From: CAZAGD01 sp049699975
GTDB lineage: Bacteria > Desulfobacterota > SM23-61
Direction of reading: 5' to 3'
DNA: 46,078 nucleotides
Assembly (NCBI GenBank): GCA_049699975.1
Contig: JBNAWB010000003.1
Coordinates: forward strand, 1-46,078
Position numbers and translations under genes: made by a program. Below, in pieces: positions 8,005-15,785 of the stretch. Each line of letters begins with the position of its first letter. Within the stretch, counting starts at the first letter, position 1. The notes beneath the pieces are model-generated. The model worked only from the letters and a program-made list of their open reading frames with translations, searched no databases and had not been told where the DNA came from.

Positions 8005-8895
8005 ATGAAGAAAAAAAATTTTCTAAGATGGGGACTGCCAATTCTGATTATCCTGATTGGTTTAGGCGTATTTGGGTACCTTAAATTATTTGCTTGGAAT
8101 CCAGAGAGACAAAAAATTGCCCAAATCAATGCGCGCAGCATCAGCGTGGCTCAATTCAACCGTGAGCTGGCGAAAATCCCTGCTCCTTATCAGGATATCT
8201 TTCGGGAAGAACCAAAGCAATTTTTAGATCAACTTATCCTGAAAGAAATTCTTCTCCAAGAGGCTGAAAGAAGGGGAGTTAAGAGCGATGCCAATGCCCG
8301 TCCTGAAGATAGGGAAATGTCTATCATCCAAAATCTGCTTAAAAAAGAAGTTTTGGATAAAGTGAAAGTTAGCTCCGCAGAAATAGCTGAAATTTACAAC
8401 CAGCATAAAGAGCAATTTGGCCAGAAACCCCTGGCCGAAATATCTCCTTTAATTGAAGAACTAATCCGCGAAGCCAAAGGCAAAGAACAAGTGGAAGAAT
8501 ATATTGCCTCTTTAAAAGATAAGGCGAAGATTGAAATTAGCGATAAATATCTAAAAGCTATCACCGCTCCACCTCCGCCTACAGATACTGCCGAAGATTT
8601 TAAAAAAGCTCTCCAAAGCGGAAAGCCCCTCTTAGTTGACTTTGGAGCTAATTCTTGTCTGCCCTGTCGCCAGATCCGGCCCATTCTCAAAGAAATTAAG
8701 GAAGAATATGCTGGTAAAGCCAATATCCTCATTATAGATGTATATAAATTTAAGGAATTAGCCCGCGAACATAAAGTGCAACTAATTCCCACTTTGATCT
8801 TCTTTGACAAAGATGGCAAAGAAGTCTTCCGCCACTTAGGCGCCTGGGATAAAGATTCTATTGAGAACAAATTGAAGGAAATCGGAGCCGCTTAA
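8005..8895 (+). CDS. membrane-anchored SurA_N-like / thioredoxin fusion protein
   Basis: A 296-residue protein. Residues 6-28 form one hydrophobic segment after a Lys-rich start (signal anchor or uncleaved signal). Residues about 35-180 resemble the helical chaperone part of SurA/parvulin-type foldases (AQINARSISVAQFNREL, then FLDQLILKEILLQEAERRG), but there is no rotamase domain. Residues about 190-296 are a thioredoxin domain with the redox pair C218-L-P-C221 and cis-Pro262 in IPT. It is most likely an extracytoplasmic thiol-disulfide protein with a built-in client-binding module. The ribosome-binding site is AAGGAAAGAAGG. It is convergent with the flx-hdr operon and has no obvious functional neighbour. 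Confidence 0.85.
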   Translation: MKKKNFLRWGLPILIILIGLGVFGYLKLFAWNPERQKIAQINARSISVAQFNRELAKIPAPYQDIFREEPKQFLDQLILKEILLQEAERRGVKSDANARPEDREMSIIQNLLKKEVLDKVKVSSAEIAEIYNQHKEQFGQKPLAEISPLIEELIREAKGKEQVEEYIASLKDKAKIEISDKYLKAITAPPPPTDTAEDFKKALQSGKPLLVDFGANSCLPCRQIRPILKEIKEEYAGKANILIIDVYKFKELAREHKVQLIPTLIFFDKDGKEVFRHLGAWDKDSIENKLKEIGAA

Positions 8896-8906
8896 TAAGC
8901 TTTTAA

Positions 8907-8924
8907 TCGCCAACGTAAAGGCGA
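8907..8924. terminator. possible bidirectional terminator
   Basis: Short hairpin TCGCC-AACGTAAA-GGCGA in the 38-base gap between two convergent genes. It is followed by ATTTATT on the plus strand and by TTAAAAG on the minus strand. The stem is only five pairs, so this is a weak call. Confidence 0.35.
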
Positions 8925-8933
8925 ATTTATTCC

Positions 8934-9773
8934 TCAAAACTCATCCGAAATGAATTTTTGGATTTCTTCCAGGCTGAAGACGGGGCCATCTTTACAGACA
9001 TAGAGGGGGCCGATATTGCATCGGCCACATTTCCCTAAGCCACACTTCATCTTCATCTCCAAGGTCGTCCAAACCTGCGCCGGAGCAAAGCCTAATTTAT
9101 CCAAAGCTCGCAAAGTATAGCGGATCATGATGGGTGGGCCACAGGTAATGGCTACGGCATTTTGGGGGGAAGGTTTAAGTTCTTCTAAGACCATGGGCAC
9201 CAAACCTACTTTACCCTTCCAATCCTTATCCCCCACATCAACGGTAGTTACCAATTGCAAAGATGGGTCCTTACTCCAAGCCTCCAAATCATACTTAAAA
9301 CAAAGATCTTGCGGAGTGCGGGCCCCGTATAAGATAGTAATCTCTCGGTAATCTGACCTGGTATCCACCACATTATTTATTAATGAACGTAAGGGGGCTA
9401 AGCCAATTCCGCCCCCAATAAAGAGAAGATTTTTCTTTTTAAATTTCTCCAGAGGGAAAAAGTTTCCATAAGGGCCGCGAAAGCCAATAATATCCCCCTC
9501 GTTTAAATGGTGGAGGGCCTGGGTTACCCGGCCTACTTTTTTCACACTGAATTCCAAATGGCCGCGGCGGGTAGGACTGGAAGAGATACAAAAGGTCGCC
9601 TCCCCCTCACCAAAGACTGAATACTCGCCGAATTGTCCGGCCAGATAATGAAAATTTTCTCTCAACTGCTCATCAAAAAATTGAATATGAAAAGTCTTCG
9701 TATCTTCCGTCTCCGGAATTATTTTTATGATTTCCATAAGGTGCGGTTGATAAATATTCTTTTCTTCCACCAT
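8934..9773 (-). CDS. flxA: FlxA-like FAD/NAD(P)H-binding subunit with [2Fe-2S] site
   Basis: A 279-residue ferredoxin-NADP reductase-type protein. Residues 1-105 are the FAD-binding barrel (FCISSSPTRRG near 61-71), residues 110-235 the NAD(P) domain (IGGGIGLAP at 119-127; CGPP at 211-214), and the C-terminus has four cysteines C244, C249, C252 and C260 for a [2Fe-2S] cluster. Length and layout match the sulfhydrogenase gamma, AsrB and FlxA families. It is the last gene of the hdrCBA-flx operon, so the expected role is NAD(P)H oxidation that feeds electrons through the Fe-S subunits and FlxD to the bifurcating flavin in HdrA. NADH rather than NADPH is inferred from FlxA, not visible here. Confidence 0.85.
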   Translation of the reverse strand: MVEEKNIYQPHLMEIIKIIPETEDTKTFHIQFFDEQLRENFHYLAGQFGEYSVFGEGEATFCISSSPTRRGHLEFSVKKVGRVTQALHHLNEGDIIGFRGPYGNFFPLEKFKKKNLLFIGGGIGLAPLRSLINNVVDTRSDYREITILYGARTPQDLCFKYDLEAWSKDPSLQLVTTVDVGDKDWKGKVGLVPMVLEELKPSPQNAVAITCGPPIMIRYTLRALDKLGFAPAQVWTTLEMKMKCGLGKCGRCNIGPLYVCKDGPVFSLEEIQKFISDEF

Positions 9774-9786
9774 GCTCCCTTTCTCT

Positions 9787-10779
9787 TCAGTGGATGGCTT
9801 TGAGTATTTCCCGCAAATCTAAATTTACTGGACAGAAATTAACGCATCGGCCACAACCTACGCAAGCAATCTCCTTAAAATTTTGGAAAAAGAAATTAAA
9901 TTTATGGCTTACTCTTTGCCGATAACGACGCCATTTCTCAGCTCGGGGATTATGCACCGCCATCTTCGTAAAATTAGCAAAAGCACAACTATCATAGCAA
10001 CGGAAACGCACCCCTTTCTCCACCGTTCTTAGATCGCAAATATCAAAACAATGGCATGTAGGACAAAGATAAGTGCAGATGCCGCAATTTAAACACTTAG
10101 CCGAAACTTTCTGCCAGAATTCTTCCTGGGGGAAGAAAGAATTTATGCTTGCTTTGACCACTTCCAAATTAAAGAGATCATTTCTCTCAGGCATCTTTCG
10201 TTCAGCAGCCGCCCAGTCATTTGCCTCTGCTTCACTAAAAAAACCTTGGGCCAACAAAACTTTACCGCGCTCTGTAATTACCTTAGCTACAAATCCCTCT
10301 GGTGTGGCTCTTAAAAAAATATCATTATCCGTAGAATCCTGAGGATTAACCTGCATCTCTCGGCAGAAAGAACCGGGACAAAGTTGGGGGCAGGCTAATC
10401 CGATTAAGATAGTTCGTTCTAAGTTTTTTAGGTAGAGTATATCGGCGTATTCTCCACCAAAAACGGGTTTGAGGAGTTGCAGACCGCGGGAATCGCAGGG
10501 GCGCAGGCCGACCAGGAAACGCTTTTTCCCCTCCGGAGCTAAAGAATTCATCTTCATAGATCCCGGCGCACATTTCCAGCTTAAAAGAGCCTGACGATTG
10601 GGAAAAAATAAGTTTTTGGCGGGAAGACGCGTATTCAAAAAATGAGCTGGCCATTCCTGACCTTCCAGTGGCACGTAGACCCATAGATTATTTTCTTTCG
10701 TGGGAATATAGACTTCTCCTTGGTTTTTTAAAGTTTGCAACCATTCCTTAAATTTTTCTTGATTAATTTTGAAAAACAT
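9787..10779 (-). CDS. Flx-type 4Fe-4S dicluster subunit (sulfhydrogenase beta/AsrA-like)
   Basis: A 330-residue electron-transfer protein. The N-terminal half is the domain shared by sulfhydrogenase beta and anaerobic sulfite reductase subunit A (includes VGLRPCDSRGLQLL). The C-terminal half carries two cysteine clusters, CLNCGICTYLCPTCHC and CVGCGRCVNFCPVNL, enough for two [4Fe-4S] clusters. It lies 13 bases before flxA. The start is the ATG at 10779, with AAAGG 6 bases upstream; a TTG two codons earlier is in frame. It should pass electrons between FlxA and the rest of the complex. I could not decide whether it corresponds to FlxB or FlxC. Confidence 0.8.
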   Translation of the reverse strand: MFFKINQEKFKEWLQTLKNQGEVYIPTKENNLWVYVPLEGQEWPAHFLNTRLPAKNLFFPNRQALLSWKCAPGSMKMNSLAPEGKKRFLVGLRPCDSRGLQLLKPVFGGEYADILYLKNLERTILIGLACPQLCPGSFCREMQVNPQDSTDNDIFLRATPEGFVAKVITERGKVLLAQGFFSEAEANDWAAAERKMPERNDLFNLEVVKASINSFFPQEEFWQKVSAKCLNCGICTYLCPTCHCFDICDLRTVEKGVRFRCYDSCAFANFTKMAVHNPRAEKWRRYRQRVSHKFNFFFQNFKEIACVGCGRCVNFCPVNLDLREILKAIH

Positions 10780-10788
10780 TGGCAACCT

Positions 10789-11763
10789 TTACTTAATAAA
10801 TTCATTGGGGTCTTCTTGGCGATAAGTGCGGAAAGGAAGTGGTTTTTCCAAGTCTACCCCTGGTTCAAAGGCAAACAGTTCTTTAAGATCTGCCGCCATT
10901 TTTTCATTGAGTTTCATTAAAGGAATTTCTACTGGACAAACGCGCTCGCATTCTCCACAAGAGGTACAAGTACCAGCTACATGCATTAAACGCATTAGGT
11001 GAAATACAAAATTGTCGCCAGGAGTGGGCACTGGCGAAATCCACTCGGGCATGTTCTCTTCCACCAGGCAGCGCGGGCAAAAACAAGCTGGGCAAATATT
11101 CCGGCAAGCATAACAGCGCAGGCACCGGGCAAACTGAGCTGACCAATAAGCCCACTTTTCTGCAGCACTCTTCCGCCCTATATCATCTTCTATACCAAGC
11201 TTAGGCGGCACGGGGGGCAGATAATCTCCTTGGAGCAGAACATCGTAGAGCAAGGGTTGGGGATAAAAACAAGCCAGACACTTATCTAAAAGAGCTTTTT
11301 CTTTGGAGAGCTTATGCACTTGCTGCCGAAAGCGGACTAAAACCCCATCTTTCTCTGAGCGGGTTATTTCTTCTAATTCTTCAAGGGCACAGCCCATCAA
11401 TAAAGCTATCTTTTTTACATCTATCTGCCCGGGGCAAGGGATACCAATGATAAACAAATCTTCCTTCTTTACTTGTCCTTCTTTGATCAAGGAAATCAAT
11501 GAGCGACTATCGCATCCTTTCACTAAAATGCCTACTTTCCCCTTGATCTCTTTCAAATAGAAAGTCAAATTGTAGTGGAGGAAGTCATCCAGATTAAGTG
11601 CTGATAAATCTTCTATCCCGCGGGCGATCAAGGGGGCAGACTTGAATTTTACCGTCCCCTTTTGGTATCCCAAAAAGGATGTTAGCTGTCCCCTGCGGAA
11701 TAGTTCTGTTAGCAAGCTGATTAGATCGCTTAGGTTCTCTATAACTTGATCGGCCATGCCCAT
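10789..11763 (-). CDS. Flx-type iron-sulfur subunit (FdhB/coenzyme F420-like family)
   Basis: A 324-residue protein. Residues 1-150 resemble the beta subunit of F420-linked dehydrogenases (GILVKGCDSRSLISLI; IIGIPCPGQI). The C-terminal part is cysteine-rich: CLRCYACRNICPACFCPRC near 217-235 and CTSCGECERVCPVEIP near 268-283, ligands for two [4Fe-4S] clusters. It sits between flxD and the second Fe-S subunit with gaps of 3-20 bases, as in flxABCD-hdrABC loci. An ATG two codons downstream (11757) has better spacing from the GAGG ribosome-binding site and could be the true start. It is FlxB or FlxC by context. Confidence 0.8.
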   Translation of the reverse strand: MGMADQVIENLSDLISLLTELFRRGQLTSFLGYQKGTVKFKSAPLIARGIEDLSALNLDDFLHYNLTFYLKEIKGKVGILVKGCDSRSLISLIKEGQVKKEDLFIIGIPCPGQIDVKKIALLMGCALEELEEITRSEKDGVLVRFRQQVHKLSKEKALLDKCLACFYPQPLLYDVLLQGDYLPPVPPKLGIEDDIGRKSAAEKWAYWSAQFARCLRCYACRNICPACFCPRCLVEENMPEWISPVPTPGDNFVFHLMRLMHVAGTCTSCGECERVCPVEIPLMKLNEKMAADLKELFAFEPGVDLEKPLPFRTYRQEDPNEFIK

Positions 11764-11782
11764 CTTCCTCTTTCATTAAATT

Positions 11783-12238
11783 TCACTCGGGTGCAAATTC
11801 TGGAAGGCGAAAGAGCTCGTTAGGCCCGAGTTCTTTAACATCGGCTACTACTTCCCGTACTACTTTCGCAAATTTATCTCCTTCAGCGGCCGAAACCCAA
11901 GAAAACTGCACTCGGCGCGGGTCAATGCCCACATATTCCAAAAGGCGAGAAAGGATGATAAACTTGCGGCGGGCATGATAATTGCCGGCCGTATAATGAC
12001 AATCTCCAGGATGGCATCCAGAGACCAAAACCCCATCCATGCCGCTGCGCAAGGCCTTGAGGATAAAAAGGGGATCGACTCTTCCGGAGCAGGGCACGCG
12101 TAAAATGCGCACATTAGCCGGATAATTTAGGCGCGAGGAGCCGGTCAGATCAGCTCCCGCATAGCTACACCAGCGGCAGAGGAAGGCCAAAACTTTCGGT
12201 TCCCAAGTTTTTCCTTTCTTAACTTCCTTTTCTTCCAT
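11783..12238 (-). CDS. flxD: MvhD/FlxD-type [2Fe-2S] adaptor subunit
   Basis: A 151-residue protein of the MvhD family, which carries a [2Fe-2S] cluster and links the electron-input module to HdrA. The five family cysteines are visible: C21-RW-C24, C50 in VPCSGR, and C75-HPGD-C80. Length is normal for the family. It lies 20 bases downstream of hdrA in the same operon. Because the input module here is FlxA-like and not an [NiFe] hydrogenase, FlxD is the better name than MvhD. Confidence 0.9.
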   Translation of the reverse strand: MEEKEVKKGKTWEPKVLAFLCRWCSYAGADLTGSSRLNYPANVRILRVPCSGRVDPLFILKALRSGMDGVLVSGCHPGDCHYTAGNYHARRKFIILSRLLEYVGIDPRRVQFSWVSAAEGDKFAKVVREVVADVKELGPNELFRLPEFAPE

Positions 12239-12258
12239 AATTCTTTATCCTTCTTTCT

Positions 12259-14235
12259 TTAAAAGGAGCTGGCCAAGGCATTTATCTCCGCCACAATTTG
12301 TTGATCAGTAAAGCCTTTGAGAGTTAGGGCCCCTGGCCGACAGGAGGAAACACAGAGGCCGCAGCCGTGGCAGACACCCTCAATTACGCACATTTGTTTT
12401 ACCACTTGGCCATCCGGTTTAGTTACCTCTTCTTCTTTAATAGCCCCAAATGGACAAATTTCTTGACATACTTTGCATAGCGAACAGAGAGCTGGGTTCA
12501 ACTGCGCCGTTATCGGGTCAGCAATTAACTCTTCGGTAGCAAATAGAGCACAAACCTTAACTGAGGCGCCGCTAGCCGAAGCCACGGAATCGGGGATATC
12601 CTTAGGCGCTTGACAAGCTCCAGTGAGATAGATGCCCGAAGTCACATTTTCTACAGGAGCTAATTTGGGATGGAGCTCGGTAAAAAAATGATTTTGGTCA
12701 TAGGGGATGCCCAACATCTGCGCCAATTTAACAGCATCCCGGCGGGCGACCAGGGCGGTAGCCAAAACCACCATATCCGCCTCGATCTCTACCTGACCAT
12801 GAGCAAGCGTATCTACGCCGCGCACAATTAGTTTCCCTTCTTTTTCTAAGATCCGGGAAACCCTACCCCGCAAATAAATGGCCCCATATTGCTCAATCGC
12901 CCGGCGCACAAACTCTTCATAATTTTTCCCTGCTGCTCTGATATCGATATAAAAAACATACACTTGGGCATCTGGATAATGTTCTTTAGTCAGGATGGCA
13001 TGCTTGGCTGTATACATACAGCACATCTTCGAACAATACGGACGCCCTAAGCTTTCGTCCCGCGATCCCACACATTGGATAAAAACTACGGTCTTAGGTT
13101 CGCGTCCATCCGAAGGTCTTTTTAAATGTCCCTCCGTGGGACCAGCGGCATTGATCATTCTTTCAAACTGTAAACCGCTGATTACATCCTTGTAGCGACC
13201 TCCCCCGTATTCGCTGTATTCTGTTGGTTCTGATAAGTCAAAGCCAGTAGCCACGACAATAGCGCCCACTTTTTCAGTGATGATCTGATCTTCTTGCGCG
13301 TAGTCGATAGCCTCCCCTGGGCACACTCGTTGACATACCTTACATTTTCCTTGGGTGAAATAGCGGCAATGCGCTCGATCAATAACCGGCACATTAGGGA
13401 CCGCCTGGGGGAAAGGAATATATATAGCTCCCCTTTTGCCCAACCCTAAATCAAACTCGCTTTCGACCCGGACGGGACATTTTTGCAAACATTCTCCGCA
13501 GCCTGTGCATTTAGACATATCCACGGACCGCGCCTTCTGCCGGATCTTGACCTCAAAATTACCTACGTATCCTTGGACGCTCTCCACTTCCGCATAAGTA
13601 AGAATGCGGATTAAGGGGTGACTGCGCACATCCACCATTTTTGGAGTCAAGATACAGGCGGCACAGTCCAGAGTTGGAAAAGTTTTATCAAACTGCGCCA
13701 TCCGCCCGCCGATGGAAGGGGATCTTTCTACCAAAATGACTGGATGGCCGACCATAGCTATATCCAAAGCCGCTTGGATACCCGAAATTCCTCCGCCAAT
13801 CACCAAAGCTTGGCGGGCGATAGGCAAACGCTTGGGATACAATGGTTCATTCATGCGCACCTTGGCGATGGCCATTTTAATCAACTCGATAGCCTTTTGC
13901 GTCGCCTCTACTCGATCTTTATGTACCCAAGAGCATTGTTCTCTGATATTGGCCATCTCCATTAAATATGGATTTAAACCTTCTTCTTTTACCGTATTTT
14001 GAAAAGTTCGCTCATGAAGGAGAGGAGAACAAGCGGCCACGACCACTCTATCTAACTTATAAAGGCGAATATAGTCTTTGATAATATTTTGCCCGGGTGC
14101 AGAGCACATGTACTTATAATCCCGGGAAATAATCACGCCTTTTTCTTTAGCTAATTCTTCAGCCACATATTTTACATCCACTGTCCCGGCAATGTTGGTC
14201 CCACAATGACAAACGAAAACGCCAATGCGTGCCAT
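12259..14235 (-). CDS. hdrA: heterodisulfide reductase subunit A, bifurcating flavoprotein
   Basis: A 658-residue full-length HdrA. The N-terminal domain has C9-H-C11. The FAD-binding Rossmann motif IGGGISGIQAA lies at 146-156. Family cysteines include CAAC at 191-194, a ferredoxin motif CTGCGECLQKCPV at 243-255, a second four-cysteine segment near 290-310, and C-terminal ferredoxin motifs CSLCKVCQEICPFG and CHGCGLCVSSCRPG. In this family one FAD splits an electron pair between a low-potential ferredoxin branch and the HdrBC branch. It lies 26 bases after hdrB. The ferredoxin domains are all intact, so it should be functional. Confidence 0.95.
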   Translation of the reverse strand: MARIGVFVCHCGTNIAGTVDVKYVAEELAKEKGVIISRDYKYMCSAPGQNIIKDYIRLYKLDRVVVAACSPLLHERTFQNTVKEEGLNPYLMEMANIREQCSWVHKDRVEATQKAIELIKMAIAKVRMNEPLYPKRLPIARQALVIGGGISGIQAALDIAMVGHPVILVERSPSIGGRMAQFDKTFPTLDCAACILTPKMVDVRSHPLIRILTYAEVESVQGYVGNFEVKIRQKARSVDMSKCTGCGECLQKCPVRVESEFDLGLGKRGAIYIPFPQAVPNVPVIDRAHCRYFTQGKCKVCQRVCPGEAIDYAQEDQIITEKVGAIVVATGFDLSEPTEYSEYGGGRYKDVISGLQFERMINAAGPTEGHLKRPSDGREPKTVVFIQCVGSRDESLGRPYCSKMCCMYTAKHAILTKEHYPDAQVYVFYIDIRAAGKNYEEFVRRAIEQYGAIYLRGRVSRILEKEGKLIVRGVDTLAHGQVEIEADMVVLATALVARRDAVKLAQMLGIPYDQNHFFTELHPKLAPVENVTSGIYLTGACQAPKDIPDSVASASGASVKVCALFATEELIADPITAQLNPALCSLCKVCQEICPFGAIKEEEVTKPDGQVVKQMCVIEGVCHGCGLCVSSCRPGALTLKGFTDQQIVAEINALASSF

Positions 14236-14261
14236 ATCTATCTTCCTTAAATTTTTTAATT

Positions 14262-15137
14262 TTACCCCTCGAAAATGTTTCTCTCTTCCAATAAAGGAAT
14301 GGGACTGACACTCATTTTATCTAAACCCAATTCTTTCTGCCCCAGTCCTAAGCATAGGCCTAGGAGCTGAGTAAAATAAAGTATGGGAAGAGAAAAGGTA
14401 CGGCCATAAATTTTTTCTATCTCCCCTTGCCGAGAATCCAGATTGAACTGACAAAGGGGACAGTCAACAACTACTGCTTCTGCTCCTTGATCTTTAGCCC
14501 AACTTAGAAGTTCATAAGTCAGTTTAAGAACGATCTCTTTTTTGGAGATGGAAAAAGAACCGCCGCAGCACTCGGTCTTCAACGGCCACGGCAAGGATTT
14601 TCCGCCCAGAGTATTTACGAGGCGATCGAGGTATTGGGGATCTACAGGATCATCGAAAGCCACAATTTTTTGAGGGCGGGCCGAAAGACAGCCGTAGTAA
14701 CAAACTACGGGCAGACCTTTTAAATCTTTGACTATCTGGGCCCCAATTTTTTCCAGGCCGTATTCATTCACCACCACATCGGAGATATGGCGCACCTTTA
14801 TCTTGGCCTGGTAGTCTTCTCTTAAAACCTCCACCACTTTCTGGCGCAGTTCTTCTTTCTCCTGTAATTTATAAACCGCGGTGCGCAGGCGATTATAGCA
14901 TGCCGCACAAGGAGCCATGATATCTAAGCCCATTTTTTGGGCCTGCCAAATATCTTTGGCCGGCATGAGGATGGGCAAAAAAGTATCGACCACATGAGCT
15001 GAGGAGGCGCCGCAACACGTCCAGTCCTTTATTTCCTCCAGCTCAATGGCCAAACGGTTAAATACGGCAGCAATTGATTGGCCATAATCGATGGCCGTGG
15101 AGTGGAGCGAACAGCCTGGATAATACGCGAATTTCAT
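14262..15137 (-). CDS. hdrB: heterodisulfide reductase subunit B (two CCG domains)
   Basis: A 291-residue protein with the two cysteine-rich CCG domains that hold the non-cubane [4Fe-4S] clusters of HdrB. First domain: YPGCS at 7-11, TCCGASS near 40-46 and PCAAC near 77-81. Second domain: YYGCLSARP, ECCGGSFS and DCPLC. This is the disulfide-reducing catalytic subunit in methanogens; in bacteria such as this one the physiological disulfide is not firmly known (DsrC-like thiols are candidates in sulfur metabolisers). Its ATG overlaps the hdrC stop by 4 bases, indicating translational coupling. Confidence 0.93.
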   Translation of the reverse strand: MKFAYYPGCSLHSTAIDYGQSIAAVFNRLAIELEEIKDWTCCGASSAHVVDTFLPILMPAKDIWQAQKMGLDIMAPCAACYNRLRTAVYKLQEKEELRQKVVEVLREDYQAKIKVRHISDVVVNEYGLEKIGAQIVKDLKGLPVVCYYGCLSARPQKIVAFDDPVDPQYLDRLVNTLGGKSLPWPLKTECCGGSFSISKKEIVLKLTYELLSWAKDQGAEAVVVDCPLCQFNLDSRQGEIEKIYGRTFSLPILYFTQLLGLCLGLGQKELGLDKMSVSPIPLLEERNIFEG

Positions 15138-15694
15138 CCTTCCTCCTTGCCGCCCCGATAATTCTTCAGCAGCTCTTGAAATTCCCGAAGGGTTTTTATA
15201 GGTGGAGTAGTTAATTTTAGCTTTCCCTTACGCAATAATTTTTGCCCTAACCAGAAATCGCGAAAGGGGCGCAAAGTCTGCAAATTATATCGGCCCATGA
15301 ATTGCAAATCGTTGATCCTTCCGTAACGCGCTACCGTATTTAAGAAGAGTTTATGGAAAAGAGCAATTTCTTTTTCAGTTCTGACCTGTCCCTGGCGGTA
15401 AGCCAGGATGCGCAGCGCATCCATAACGCCGGCCACGTCTATATTCTTCGGGCAGCGGGAGGTACAAGTTTGACAAGAGGCGCAAAGCCAGATGGTATGT
15501 GAATTAAGGGCTTCTTCCCGCCGCCCCAGTTGGACTAAGCGAATTATTTCGTGGGGTGGTATATCCATAGCAAAGGCCAAGGGACAGCCGGCCGTACATT
15601 TTCCGCACTGATAACAGCCCGCAATGTTCTGTTCAATCATGGCACTTACTTCCTTGGCCCACTTAAGAGCTTCTTCGTGGAGTATAATTTTCAT
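15134..15694 (-). CDS. hdrC: heterodisulfide reductase subunit C
   Basis: A 186-residue protein with two ferredoxin-type motifs, CYQCGKCTAGCP and CASCQTCTSRCP, which carry the two [4Fe-4S] clusters relaying electrons from HdrA to HdrB. The start is the ATG at 15694, with AAGGG 6 bases upstream; an in-frame TTG two codons earlier is less likely. First gene of the hdrCBA-flx operon. It lies about 90 bases downstream of the sensor kinase on the same strand, so kinase read-through into the operon is possible. Confidence 0.92.
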   Translation of the reverse strand: MKIILHEEALKWAKEVSAMIEQNIAGCYQCGKCTAGCPLAFAMDIPPHEIIRLVQLGRREEALNSHTIWLCASCQTCTSRCPKNIDVAGVMDALRILAYRQGQVRTEKEIALFHKLFLNTVARYGRINDLQFMGRYNLQTLRPFRDFWLGQKLLRKGKLKLTTPPIKTLREFQELLKNYRGGKEEG

Positions 15695-15785
15695 GGGCAA
15701 CCCTTAGGCGTGATATTTTATATTAAATTTAATTTATCCCTATTCTTTTGCCTATGATCTCACTCATATTTTCGCAATTGGCTTT

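Noticed and set aside
8394..8870. 158-residue minus-strand frame opposite the thioredoxin fusion gene
   Set aside because: It is a shadow of the plus-strand gene, Ser/Leu/Arg-rich with no domain and no ribosome-binding site.
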